Shown here piece after piece: positions 48,151 to 60,180 of a stretch of 64,000 nt of DNA. Position 1 is the stretch's first letter; every line of letters begins with the position of its first letter. The notes below the pieces were generated by a model, which was not told the origin of the DNA, searched no databases, and worked only from the letters and a program-made list of their open reading frames with translations. The stretch spans positions 1,896,001 through 1,960,000 of the forward strand of contig JAUTXW010001314.1 of the NCBI GenBank assembly GCA_030620095.1, given 5' to 3'. The stretch comes from Kuschelorhynchus macadamiae. Its lineage: Eukaryota; Arthropoda; Insecta; Coleoptera; Curculionidae. The position numbers and the translations under genes were made by a program.

Positions 48151-49911
48151 AGAAGCTAATACAAAATTCAAACAATGGCAGGTGTCAGTAATTATTATTG
48201 AGTTAAATAATCGCGAAAAAATACAACTATGTGAATAAGGTAGGCCAAATAACAAACTTCGAAGCTCTCTGTACTTATAAACAAAAAAAATATATAAACT
48301 TGGCATTGTTTAAGACGGTAAAAAAATACAAAATTGATCAGAGCACGAAGTAGATAATATTATTCGCATAAGCAATATAATATCTGTTAGCATACATGTA
48401 TTCATGAGGCGTATATAAAAACCTAATCATAAAAATTCATGATAAACATATTTTCTATCCGAACATATTTTCAAACCCCCATTTTATACCTATTTTCAAA
48501 TATTTATTTACCTATTGTCAAAATACACATATAAAGCAGTACAATCTCTATATACTTTTATTTACCATTAAAAAAAGACAAATACGAGAGATATATTGAA
48601 AATAATTAGGCAGTAAATTTCGTACATTCCAAAAAAAGAAAAGGCCAAACAAAAAAAGAAACGTAACGTTTTGTTATCTTCCATTGAGCAGTTACTAAAC
48701 CATAAAATAAAATATGAGATTCTGATAACCAGGGGTACTAAAACAACTAACTGTACTAGGTAGCTAGGAAACGTAATTTATTACAAAAATATTAATTAAT
48801 AATTTGGGAAATTAATTTTTTACACTTGTTAACTGGGTCCCACATATAGATTTTTGCCTCCCGCAGACCAAACATCTTTGCCATATTTCTTTAACTACTC
48901 ACTTTCCCGGAATTCACTTCGACCTTACGAGAGATTCCAGAATATCCCTCCAGGTATTCGGACATATGGGATCTGCCTCCATGCCGATCGGCGTCTTAAG
49001 CTTTTTCATTTTGCAATAACGACTCTAATCAAAGAGTTCATGGCACCCCTACTCCGCCTTACGCTTAATAATCACTCAAGCCTGGCCTTCTCTACTGCCA
49101 CTGCTGGTCCACTATCCAAGCAGTTTAACCGCCTTCTCATTGGCGGCTAGGAACACAAACCAGGTTCACTGACTTTTAAATAAGCTGCTCTATGTCTAAG
49201 GCATTTTCTCACTTCTTAACACGAGCAAAGCTTCATATGGAGACTTTCTTGACATTTTAATTTTTTCCTGATGGGAATACAAAGTGTGTATATATGTTCA
49301 ACCTTAACCTGTCTTTTACGGGGATTCTTCTTTAAGAAAGTAGAGGTGCCCACCTTCTGTTTCTGGCGCAACCTAATGTTCTCCACATCTCCAGTTACAT
49401 TCCAGCAGATTGCGTCTCGCATTCCAGCATAGACAAACATTACCCGCCTTTTACAACTTACAGACCGCAGAACCGTAAGCAAACATTTTCCTCATCAAGG
49501 CATGAAGTAAATATATCTTTGGCGTTCCCGATGACCGAATTCCCAACTATTAACTTAATTCTTAACTAATTTATAAGAAATAAGATGTAGTTTATGCATG
49601 ATATATGGCTCTAATCCAGTTTATTTTTTGGACAATTATATCACCCAACCATAATGTTTTAAAATTATTTTGTTTTGATATTTTTTATATTGACACTTGA
49701 AACTAACGTTATTTGATATGTGAACGTAAATCACTGAACTCACAAAACTCAGATTCAGAAATAATTAGATAAAAGTAATAAGGTCCATAGATAACAGGTT
49801 CAGATAAATTCTAAACTCAACATTTACAGAAACATATTTAGTACTAAAATACGAAGAAAAAAATACTGTTAGTCAGCTGAGGTCAAGTTAAAATTAAATA
49901 CAACTGTTTTG
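48151..49911. other. Intergenic DNA, no supported gene
   Basis: AT-rich DNA with a GC-richer patch at about 48850-49480. That patch contains open frames on both strands (48854-49150 plus, 49216-49482 minus) with no family I recognise; it may be remains of a transposon. Confidence 0.4.
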
Positions 49912-52587
49912 CAGTGGCGAAGCGTCCATGTAACCACTATTACCATTGGTAACAGTTAAAATTGAGGAAATAAACATTTTAAGACTACTGTGAAATTATT
50001 TTTTTACCAACATCACATATGTGATATTAACCCTGTAAATAAATAATACGTTCTATATTACATTTCTAGCGTTTATAAGGCGATGGCCAGTGAAGCTATT
50101 TCGCCCTAACTCGAGTGGATGTTACCACTTTTGTTTTTGGATACGCGTGATGGTTCGCGCGCATGGATTTCATAGCGCGAGAGCGGGGTAGGGCCGCGAT
50201 AATATGTACGCTTGTTGCCATTTTTAGTTTTGGTTACTGGTTAGTAATGCTAATATTTTTAATTGTGCGTGCAATTAATCATGAATGAGTGCCGCTGCGT
50301 AATCGATCAATTACTTGAAAAATCATTCTCCTTGTACAGTTTTGAAGAAAAAAAGGAGATCATTGAAAATGGAAGTCCAACATCTATTTTAAATGATTTA
50401 AAAAAGGTATAAAAAAAAGTAGTTCGTCATTTTAAATTTAGTTGGTATAGTGAAAACCCTTGGTTATGTGGTTGCAAGAAAAATAGACTGTATTGTTGGC
50501 CGTGTCTTCTGTTTTCTACAAAAAAAATGGATGGACCAGCAGTGGAGTCACCGATTTAAATAGTTTTAGAGTTCTAAAGAGGAGACATGAAATTTCTCCG
50601 TTACATGTAAGATGTGTAGCTAATTTGATTCAGTTTGGCAAAATAAGGATCGAAAGTTGTCTCAACAAAGCTTTTAAGGCAAATATTGCCAAATATAACG
50701 AAACTGTTAAAAAAAATAGATGTATCGTTAGCACACTTATAGATGCCGTATGTTTTTTTGGCCAAACAAGAATTGCCGTTTCGGGGTCATTTTGAGGGGG
50801 ATGACTCTGACAATAAGGGTAATTACAGGGAATTGTTAACATTAATTGCCAAAAAAGATCAAACATTTTGCTAACATGTAGAAACGTCAACTGTTTTTTC
50901 GGGAGTTTCGAGTGACATACAAAACGATATTATTGAGGCTATATCTACATTTATGATTGACGAAATTAAATCAGAAATTGCCGGAGCAAGTTTTATAGCT
51001 GTTATATTGGATGAAAGCACCGATGTTTCAAACCAATCGCAACTTTCGGTCGTATTTAGATATGTTTGCCCGGACCGTGATGTTTCTGAGAGATTTTTGA
51101 AATTTGTTAATGTTAGTGAAGAGCGTTCAGCAGGACCGTTGTCGGAAATTTTGATCAGTGTGTTAAATGAGTTTCAGTGCGGAAACAAACTAATTGCTCA
51201 GACTTATGATTGTGCGGCAGTAATGAGCGGACACCACAACGGCCTACAAAAACTGCTTAAAGACAAGTATGAAGATGCAATTTTTGTTCATTGTTATACC
51301 CATAGAATCAAGCAATCAGTAGAACATATTAAAGAGTGTAAAATTTTTTTTAAACGTTATCAGGATTTGCTGCATTTTTTCAAAATCGTGCAAAAGGGCT
51401 GGTGCTTTGGATACATTAGTACAAAAACGTTTGCCCAAAGTAGCAGCAACCAGGTGGATTTACGCTGGTAGACTCCTTGAAGTGGTTTCTTTTATTCGTT
51501 TAGAGCTTCTCGAACTATTTAAAGAGATGCATACTACTGCAACATGGGATGGAGAGACACGAATTTGTTCAAAAGGCTTTTACATTACATTGCAAGAATT
51601 TGATTTTAATTTCTTTTTAAATTTATTTCAGATTATTCTACCAAAAGCAGAAATTTTGTTTGATATTTTACAGAAAAAAATACATGACATTGGATTTTGC
51701 ACGAAAAAAGTTAATGAATTTCTAGATTTTTTGCAATTAGAGCGGAATAATTTTGAAGGTCTGTGGTCAAAACAAGAGAACTGGCACTATATGATTTTGA
51801 CAATTTCAAAAATTATTCAAAAAAATTTCCAGATAGCGCCTTTCATCAACTTGTAAAGCTATTTGGACAAAAATTTGATACAGTAAAGTTAAAAACCGAA
51901 TTGACAGTTCTTTATAATGATCAAGATTATGTTAAAAAAAATTTGCAAGAATTGTATCAATATTTAAAATCTTCAGAGCTCGATAATGCATTTCCGGAAG
52001 CTTTTAAATTGGCAAACTTATTTTTAACAATTCCGGCTACAAGTGCATCCGTTAAAAGAAGTTTTTCAGCAATGAAACGGATTAAGACATGTCAAAGAAA
52101 TACTCAATTGCAAGATCGAATGTCCTCACTTTCTTTAATTTCCATTGAGAAACGCTTTTTAAATGAATTAATGAAAAAAACCTTCTTTTTACGATTCTGT
52201 TATTAAAATTTTTGCAAATAAAGAAAATCGCCGAATCGAGTTGAAATATTAACAATAATTTTGAAAATATGTTTTTCCTACTTTGTTCGTTTGTGTTCTT
52301 TTTGTAGTAGAATGGTATATTTATTTTTTCTTATTGTTTGTTTGATGTTTGTTTTATATATTATTTATATTGTTTATACATATTGATTTTTAATTGTTTT
52401 ATTTTATCTCACAGGCTTGGATTAGTTATAACATAAGACTTTAAATAATGTAAAAACAATTTAAATAAAATACCTAAATTAAGCAAAAACTTATATTTGA
52501 GAGGTTCAAAATAAACTTTTTTTTTCAAATAATATTTTTTAAATCTGGTTTTGGTAACACTTCAGAAAAAGTCACGCGTCGCCACTG
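49912..52587 (+). mobile_element. Complete hAT transposon with 8-bp target duplication, decayed
   Basis: The ends CAGTGGCGAAGCGTC and (inverted) CAGTGGCGACGCGTG are imperfect inverted repeats. Both flanks are the identical 8 bp CTGTTTTG (49904-49911 and 52588-52595), so both ends and the hAT class are secure. The 2676-bp element holds a transposase relic on the plus strand, related to the one at 14108-16267. Confidence 0.93.
50281..52206 (+). pseudogene. hAT transposase (ZMYM/TTF-finger type), several frameshifts
   Basis: It begins MNECRCVIDQLLEKSFSLYS at 50281, breaks near 50409, and resumes with ENPWLCGCKKNRLYCWPCLL (the TTF-type zinc finger). After more breaks comes FIAVILDESTDVSNQSQLSV with the first catalytic aspartate, then IAQTYDCAAVMSG (second catalytic block) and VHCYTHRIKQSVEH. 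Next are VQKRLPKVAATRW, VKLFGQKFD and the C-terminal dimerisation block LTIPATSASVKRSFSAMKRI with the last part of the core. At least five frame changes are seen. When intact it would have cut and pasted the element; this copy cannot be translated whole. Confidence 0.88.
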
Positions 52588-54220
52588 CTGTTTTGGATTT
52601 TTCTATAAAAACTCAAAGTGGAGAAATGATTTATATCAAACAAAATTAAACGAATTAATGAGCTATAGAAATTTTAAAAATACTAAGTGTATTTTTTTCA
52701 TAGATAGGCCAGGCTAAAAATATTGCCAAAATGTTGTTGTGTTTTCGTCCTCAAATTTCATTTTTTGATGGGCTTTTTGGTAGAGGTTGGAACTTGTCTT
52801 TTTCGATTTTTCTTATTCAAGTAATATTATAAAAATGTTTGCCGGGTAGTGATTCAGTTGCTGTTTTCAAGAAAATTGGGCACATAAACCACCTAAATCC
52901 TGAACTAAGGTTGATTCTGTAATCAGCTTATTCTTTCAATCCGGATAATATATACATTTGGAATACTGAATTTGAGTTTTTTTCGCGCTTAATCGATGGA
53001 GCTACCCACCTGTGGCTCAAATATGACAAAGGTGTCGTGAAATCGTATCATTTTAACATAAGAACACACAACGAAATTGCTACAAATCAAAAAACCTCAG
53101 TATGAAAAACTTTCAGCCCCACTATTAAAAGCTAGCGCAAATTAACTTTTAATAACATTCATGTAAATTCACGCATTTAAAATCAGTCTAATAACTTAGT
53201 AGGAGTCAAGGCTCACTTTTCCTATCCTTTCAGGTGTAAAAGACCTCAAGTGGCGTGGTATAAACGGCCGGAATCTGATTTTTAACTGGCGCTGAAATAA
53301 CTCGCTTATAGCAAAATAAATAAAGATTCTAGGGAAAATAGATGCCTTTACACTTGTATTATACCATTTTGCTGTTAAACTAAACCATTTACCTAAATAT
53401 CATAAGCCCTTCAGGCAAATAATCATAAACAAGTTGAATCGAGTTTTCTTAAAACACTGCAACAATAAATGGATAAAATATATTCCAGTAGACAACTTAT
53501 ATGTGTTCATTGTTTGTATTCAAGTGTGAGAATAACAGATGATACTAAAAAACCTCTTTTGCCAATTTTAGAAGCGCATATACAGGGAGATAGGAGAGCT
53601 CCAAATCAGGGGTATGTCAAAAATGAAAGGTATAGTTACACACTATGTCTGAAAGCTTGAATCAAATCAGACTCATAGAAAAATTTTTACAGCTCAAAAT
53701 AGACTCATTTTGACCCAACCCTAAAACCCTTCATAAAATCTAAACTAAGATCGATATTCAGCTGAAAACCAGTCAGAAAGGTATAATTTAATATAAGCTT
53801 CATTTTGAATCTTAGCATGACCTTTTTGGACAAGTTTTAATTTTTAAGTGAAATTTTTCTCAAAAATTAATTTTCTATTTGCACTCATAGGGTCTAAAGG
53901 AAAAGTGATAAAAGAAATTTACTAAGGAAAAGTGCATATTTCATGTTCTCTTTAGAACTCGACACATTCCCGATTTTTAGGATTTTTTTTCATATTTTGG
54001 GACCGGACGGTCGGAAACAAATTTGGCATCAAAAGACAGGAAAAAATAAATAATATTTCTTTTATCTAGAATAATATTTTTTCAAATTCTTAACGGAAAA
54101 GCTCGTTTTGATCAATTTTCATTTTTCACCGAAAAACGTCTGTAACAGACCTGGTGATTTTTAACAGAATTTAAAAAATCAAATTTATGGAAAAATTCAG
54201 GCACAGATTTTCATGCGTAA
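52588..54220. other. Intergenic DNA, no supported gene
   Basis: AT-rich sequence with short open frames only. I see nothing that can be assigned. Confidence 0.45.
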
Positions 54221-54221
54221 A

Positions 54222-54393
54222 GTGTGGCGCACGAATCTGAGGCTATGAAAAAAATGCAAGTATCTATGGAAAAGTTTTAGCCAATCACTCATTAGTGATT
54301 GGCTAAAACTCTACATATCCATGGAAACGGTTTGCTTTTGACAAACCTCCCCCTTTGTTCGCGGCTTCAGATCCGTGCGGCGCACACTGGGGC
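54222..54393. repeat. Fold-back (imperfect palindrome) with a perfect 17-bp hairpin centre
   Basis: The centre is AGTTTTAGCCAATCACT, a CATT loop, and its exact complement (54273-54289 and 54294-54310). Further out, AGTGTGGCGCACGAATCTGAGG on the left and its approximate complement on the right (CAGATCCGTGCGGCGCACACT) also pair. The arms are therefore about 85 bases with internal mismatches. It is probably a small MITE; no target duplication was identified. Confidence 0.55.
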
Positions 54394-55888
54394 AAATGCG
54401 GAAAAAACTATGTTACTGAAACTGTAAATTTTAATTAATTTAAAACTAATTTTTTATAACAAATTTGCTGTAAAACTAAGTTATAATTGACTTTTAACAA
54501 AACAAATTAGGTTACCTTAATAAACGATGCCCAAAGTTGGCATTTGGTTAAATTATGTAAAATTTATTTTTTTAAATAAAATTCGTCAGTCTTCAGTTAG
54601 GAACTTTTATAAGATATTCTTCCATTTTTCCTACATAGATTAACCCAAAAAGTTTATGACAACATAGTTTGGACAAAAAAATATACCGATGGGCAATTTA
54701 ATTGGGAGCGCTCTACTACTTCGGTAATTAGTTTTTAAAGTCGGCGATTCAAAAAAAGCTCCGTTAGCCTCCAACACAATTTGGTAGTAATTTTCACCTA
54801 CATACATTCCAGAAACAGTCCTATTAATTTCAGCTGCAACCATGTGCAACCGCGACCTCTGTAACCTTTTTTTATTTAGAAAACTGTTAAATTTAAAACA
54901 TATCATGGGTAGAACTAAACTATATTCTCATTTGCGTGAGTCCCAAACTTATTTGGGTCAATATCATAGATGCTACTGATTACGTCCAGAATAAATAAAA
55001 TAATATAGGTAATCACCGACAAATTGACTATACAGGATGTCAATTTAAAAACCTCCCACCCCTATTATTTTAAAAATGTAACCCGTTTCGAAAAAATAGT
55101 GCCGGTTTTTGATGTTCTCCATTTTCAAAAATCTGATTGTTGCCAAGGTGAGTTTGTCTTCCATGCATTTTATACGGACGTGTATAGAGGATAAACCTGT
55201 TATTTTAAGCGCTTCATTATTTTTGTCTGTTTCTGTCTTAATTTTTCATTAAGCATGGAAAAAAATAAAACATGTCTCTACTGCTCTAAAGTATCTAGAT
55301 GAGGTCCGAGGATTTTTCCAAATTACTTTGCCTTGATCTTTGGCTTGATGATATTTGTAAAGGCATCATGGAAGTTATTAATTAATAATTAGAAGTCAGA
55401 TTATTTATTTTAATCTTTAGTCAAATAATTTTGAGATTTCAGATTCTCCACTCTTAAGTAACACCTTAAAGTCATTATTAGAATTGGTGGCCATTCAGTG
55501 TATCCAGATCTAGGTTTATAGGATTGGTATATTTACTTAATTTAGCTTGGATAAATAAAGACACGTTACTTAAAGCTTGACTTTATTATTTAAACTTGAT
55601 GAGGAACTTTCTGCATAAGTAGACTCTGTAAATGTCTTAATCGAAGTAGGCGTTCGTTGACTGCTCACGTGTAAATATTTTGACAAACGTCAAATTCAGG
55701 TAAATCTACTTCGTTATTTAATTATATTTATTCTAGTAGCGTTTAGAGTAATAAAAGTGTTGAAAGTCATAAAAACGCCGCCAATACTTTGTGACATTGA
55801 TTTAGGATTATGGAACCATAAATCGCACCTTATGTGAAGTGCTTCTTGATAATGGAGACATTCAAATGTTCGCGATAACATTCGGCAC
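54394..55888. other. Upstream of the Transib-like gene, no clear gene
   Basis: AT-rich DNA. No terminal repeat with the CAC-start typical of Transib elements could be found here by eye. A minus-strand open frame at 54640-54906 has no recognisable features. Confidence 0.4.
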
Positions 55889-57678
55889 TTGAGTGACACA
55901 CATTTTTCTATTCTGTCCGAGCAACTTCAAAAACGTTTCTTGCCACATTTCTACAAAAAGTTTAAGGAGGTCTCTCGAAACAAAACTAGGTTCCGAAAAA
56001 AGTTCAGTAATTGGATGGAGGGTGAGTTTTCAATTAATTTTTCTGATAATGGAGATGCTGGGGTTTTTTTTAATCAAGGAGGAAAAAAAAGTTTCGATGA
56101 TTGCGGTAAAAGAAGTAAGAGACAAAAAATTCAAAATCTTCGCTCAACACATCCGCAGAATCTAATTAATGCAGCAAGTACCTTATCAAGTGTAAATAAT
56201 ACAGGTCAAGCCTCGGGTCAAGCTTTTAGTAACGATACAGCATTGTCTTTATTTATTCAAGCTAAATTAAGTAAATACCAATACGAGGTTATTAGGAAGG
56301 CTGCTAAAAATATAGGATGTAATATTTTTCCTAGTTATAAAAAAATTACTACGGCAAAGAAGGAATGTTATCCTGACAACATTAATATTACGGACACATC
56401 TGCTGAAGTTCCACTTCAAAACTTATTAGATCATACGGCAAAAAGAATACTAAGAACAAAAAATCAAACAGAAATGGATACATTGAATGGCCAAGAATTG
56501 GTATTGACTTCAAAGTGGAGCTGTGATGGAGCTTCAAATAGTTTTCCCAAAATTATTTAACCGAAGATGAAAATAAGTCTGACTCTAATTTATTTATGAC
56601 TTCCATGGTGCCTTTGAAAATGTTATCAACTGAAGATCAAAACAATGTTATTTGGCAAAACCCTCGACCGTCATCGACCAGATATTGCAGAGCCATACGA
56701 TTTCGTTACGAAAAAGAAACCCTTGAAATGACACGTGCTGAAAAGGAAAGTGTTGCTAGGGAATATGCAAACCTCCAACCATCAAGAGTAGAATTAGACG
56801 GAATCGTAATTAGGGTCAAACATGTTTTGATTTTTCTATGCTTGATGGAAAGGTAGCCCAAGCTATAACGGGAACTTCCTCATCAAGCAATTGTTTCATT
56901 TGCCAAGCTCGTCCTTCAGAAATGAACGACCTAATAAAAATTCGACAGAAGCCGACAAGTGAACAAGCTCTGAAAATAGGTTTAAATGCTCGGATAAAAT
57001 ATATATCCACCTCGCCTATAATCAAAGTTTTGGAAAATGGAGAACATCAAAAACAACAGCACTTATTAAGGAGGCAGAGAAGAAGCGGATACAACAAGAA
57101 TTTCTTAATAGACTAGGAATCCGGGTAGATTTTGTGAAGCAGGGGTACGGTTCATCAAATACAGGTTGTTAATACATAACTTATATAGTTTAATTTGCCT
57201 ATAATTACCTATATTATTTTGTTTACAGGTAATACTTTTCGCCGGTTTTTTGCTAATCCAGATTTAACATCTGAAATTACAAAAATTGATAGAACATTGA
57301 TTCAGCGTCTTGGTGTTATTCTTGACGTAATCAACAGCACCTATGATATTGACCCAAATAAGTTTGGAACTTACGCAAATGAGACCGCCGAGTTAGCAGT
57401 TAGTCTCTACCCTTGGTATTACATGCCTTCGACGTTACATAAAATTTTAATCCACGGTGCAGAAATTAAGCTCTTCCCATCGGTATGCTTACCGAAGAAG
57501 CCCAAGAAAGCCGCAATAAGGACTATAAAATATTTAGATTAAACCATGACTAAAGACAAATGAGGACATTTTTCATAAAATTTTAGAAACATCCGACCCT
57601 TTTATTTCAAGTTTAAGACCCGAACCAAAAAAAAAACATTACCCTGTAAATAGTGAAATTTTAGAGTTATTAGTTTAA
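55889..57678 (+). pseudogene. Transib/RAG1-like DDE transposase with an intron and several frameshifts
   Basis: This belongs to the Transib superfamily, the DNA transposases related to the core of the vertebrate RAG1 recombinase. In order: an N-terminal basic region (LPHFYKKFKEVSRNKTRF); LVLTSKWSCDGAS with the first catalytic aspartate (56525-56527); FMTSMVPLKM; WQNPRPSSTRYCRAIRFRY; then SMLDGKVAQAITG with the second aspartate (56844-56846) and the zinc-type CFIC; GNTFRRFF; AVSLYPWYYMPSTLHKILIHG; LTEEAQESRNKDYK with the catalytic glutamate region (57494-57508); and SDPFISSLRPEPKKK, stop 57676-57678. RAG1 has matching blocks (SCDGMGD, CTLC, FHKTLAHVPEII, ASEGNESGNK). A 64-bp intron (57165-57228) splices in frame to NTGNTFRRFF. 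Single-base shifts occur near 56545, 56822, 57000-57040, 57475 and 57555. The start is uncertain: the frame opens at a TTG. Confidence 0.85.
57165..57228 (+). other. Intron inside the Transib-like transposase
   Basis: Donor ACAG/gttgtt and acceptor gtttacag/GTAAT. Removing the 64 bases joins SSNTG to NTFRRFF in frame, matching the conserved family block, so the intron is well supported. Confidence 0.75.
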
Positions 57679-57699
57679 TAGTTTTAAGAGTCCTATCCG

Positions 57700-57796
57700 A
57701 ACTTTTTAAGACCTATCGAAATAAGGTGGTATAGTTAACAATACCAAATTTGGCAACATCACTGCTTCATTTCGATAGTTTTTAAAAAGTCAAGAC
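57700..57796. repeat. Inverted repeat just after the Transib-like stop
   Basis: ACTTTTTAAGACCTATCGAAAT (left) pairs with ATTTCGATAGTTTTTAAAAAGT (right) across about 45 bases. It could be a terminal structure or a small MITE; this is unresolved. Confidence 0.45.
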
Positions 57797-57889
57797 AGGA
57801 AAGTGAAATTCGTTTTATTATTTGACCTAATCGTTTTATCACTCTAATTAGATGAAGTCAGTAAAGTACCGATTTTCAATTGTTTTTTG

Positions 57890-58160
57890 AACTTAAGTAT
57901 AGGACATAATATAAAACTCAAAACAATTATCGCATATTTCCCAAATTGCCAAATTTCATTTTCAGATATAAATATCTTGAATTTAAATATTTTTTATAGA
58001 ATAAGGAATCATGTTTCAAAGAATTTTACGGTGTGTCACAGAATTTAAACAAAATTTACAAAATAACGCGATTTCTAACTTTGTACCGATTTGAAAATAT
58101 GCGATAATTGTTTTGAGTAGTGTAGTACCTATAGTATAAAAATATGATATAAGTTAAGAT
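57890..58160. repeat. Imperfect inverted repeat, possible MITE
   Basis: ACTCAAAACAATTATCGCAT (from 57917) and its complement ATGCGATAATTGTTTTGAGT (to 58117) form the best-matched arms. Weaker pairing extends outward to CTTAAGTATA/TATAAGTTAAG. No coding sequence and no clear target duplication were seen. Confidence 0.5.
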
Positions 58161-59929
58161 AGAAACGTGCAACCTGTTTCGCTCTATATTAAACCGTTCA
58201 TGTTTTACAGCCAGTGATATTGGCCGATTTTTAACTGTCAATATTTCAAAAACAGGTGAAAATATGTAAAGATACTATACACGAAACGTGATTCTTTAAT
58301 TTTTCGAGAAATCAAGAAATGTATAATAATATACAGGATGTCTCATTTAAAAGTCTGTGCAACACTTTTTGGACACCCTGTATTAATAAAACTCAAGTAC
58401 TTTTTTTCAAACCATAAAACTCTTGTATTAACTTTTTTTTTCTGAAGTCAGTGGTTTCTAAAAAAAGTTATAGGCCCCTAATAAAATGACCACTCTGTAC
58501 ATTTGAACCATGCTGTGTTTATTTTCTTGTATATATCCGAGTCATAACTGCTCTCTGCTTAGTACGAATTACGTTTCTAAACAACGAACTTTAGATTCTA
58601 ATATTATGGACCTTAAATCGTCCATCATCAGATCATGGCATCTCTGATCGAAATAATTAACTTTTCAAATAATATTCCTAATTTTCACCGAGTAAGCCAT
58701 GCGCAGTAGAATAAAGGGTCACTTAGGTAGGGGTTTTTGAAATCAGCAATTCTATTGTTGTATTAAAAGGTTTGGCCTTATCTCCCGAAAATACGATTTT
58801 CTAAATACAAAAAATAAAATATATATTTTTACCATTGCCATCAGTCTATCAGTACCCACTGTTCAGTTTTTGGTTCACACTTTAAGAATAACTTAAATAT
58901 AAAGACGAATTGATAATACTTTGGTATAATTCGGGTAACGTGTAAAACGACGATCCAATAAAATTTATAAAAAAAAAATCCAGAAAGATAATTAGTATTT
59001 AAATTTGCTATCTCTCCGGCAGAAGTCAATTATAACCATGGTTCTTGAGTTTAGACCATGCACGAATCATCTTCATTCAATATTTTGTTCTTGTGCAGTG
59101 AGTATACCTGACGATTCCTGGTGTACTCGCAAACGACACGTAAACGTGTAATGTAATTCTCTTTTGAAACGGTCTAAGTTAAGCAACAATGTTTCCTTAA
59201 TTCTCTAAAATACTAACACATCACAATATCACTAATATAACTATACAATGTATAAAATACAAAAAGTCAAGTATTATTTGCAAAAATGTAAGTTAACAAT
59301 TTTAATTTGACATAATCTAAAGCCACAATCCTTGTTCCAAATGTTTAAATAATCACTTTCAATAATAACAACAATGTCAGATAACATATTTTCGTAATTT
59401 AAGAAAAACGTTCCTCGTGTATCGTCAAATGCGTATTGCGAATTTTTTGACTTCTAATAGTATTTTTTGCCGTCCATTATTCCGTTATTAATATTACTGA
59501 GAAATGTATCGTATCCAGACTAGAGAGCACTTAAGTAAGATCGCAATTAAATATTTAATATAATTGTCTGAAATGTTTGAATATGATTATTGATAAGAAT
59601 TTTATATAACAAATATTAAATTCTAATGAATGCTGAAACTATCCGGGTATCATTTTTGTAGTAATTGTGTAGTTTATACCTTTTATTGATAATGCAAGTA
59701 GTTACAATGTTTCAAATTGTCTGCATTTTTTTTACAAATTTCCCAAAAATATTAATCGGCATTTCAGACAAAGGATTGCGCATACATCTAACTGATTTTT
59801 AGTGAACCATTAAATTTCATGAAATTTTAGTATGTCTTAGATCTCCGGCCTACTAATTAAAACTCTTCAGTTGAATTGGAAGAATTCAATCCCCATATAT
59901 TTTTTGAGATCTTTCAATTTCAGTGTCCC
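58161..59929. other. Intergenic DNA
   Basis: No supported gene. At 58332-58382 a small inverted pair TACAGGATGTC ... GGACACCCTGTA is one of the widespread insect 'CAGGGTGTCC' hairpins. The rest is AT-rich. Confidence 0.45.
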
Positions 59930-60180
59930 TAGAAGACGAAAAACATGTTTTCTCGATTCTATCGGTCTGTCTGTCTGTCGGTCGGTCTCTAGCTAAAAAA
60001 CTACTTACCACATTGACATCAAATTTTGGTTAAGAATTAAAGGTTATATGGAAATGAACTGACAACATTTTGGAAAAAATCCAATATGGCAAAACAAAAT
60101 GGAGGCCTAGTAAAATGAGAAAAAAATTATTTCTAAAAAAGTGCTTATACAGTTGATCTCAAATACTTTGTAAATCTCGC
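59930..60180 (+). repeat. Dispersed tandem repeat family, copy C (about one unit)
   Basis: TCTCGATTCTATCGGTCTGT, CTGTCTGTCGG and AGCTAAAAAACTACTTACC, then CATCAAATTTTGG, and AATCCAATATGGCAAAACA followed by AAATGGAGGCCTAGTAAAATG. This reproduces the junction plus one unit of the family in the same orientation as copy B. Confidence 0.55.
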
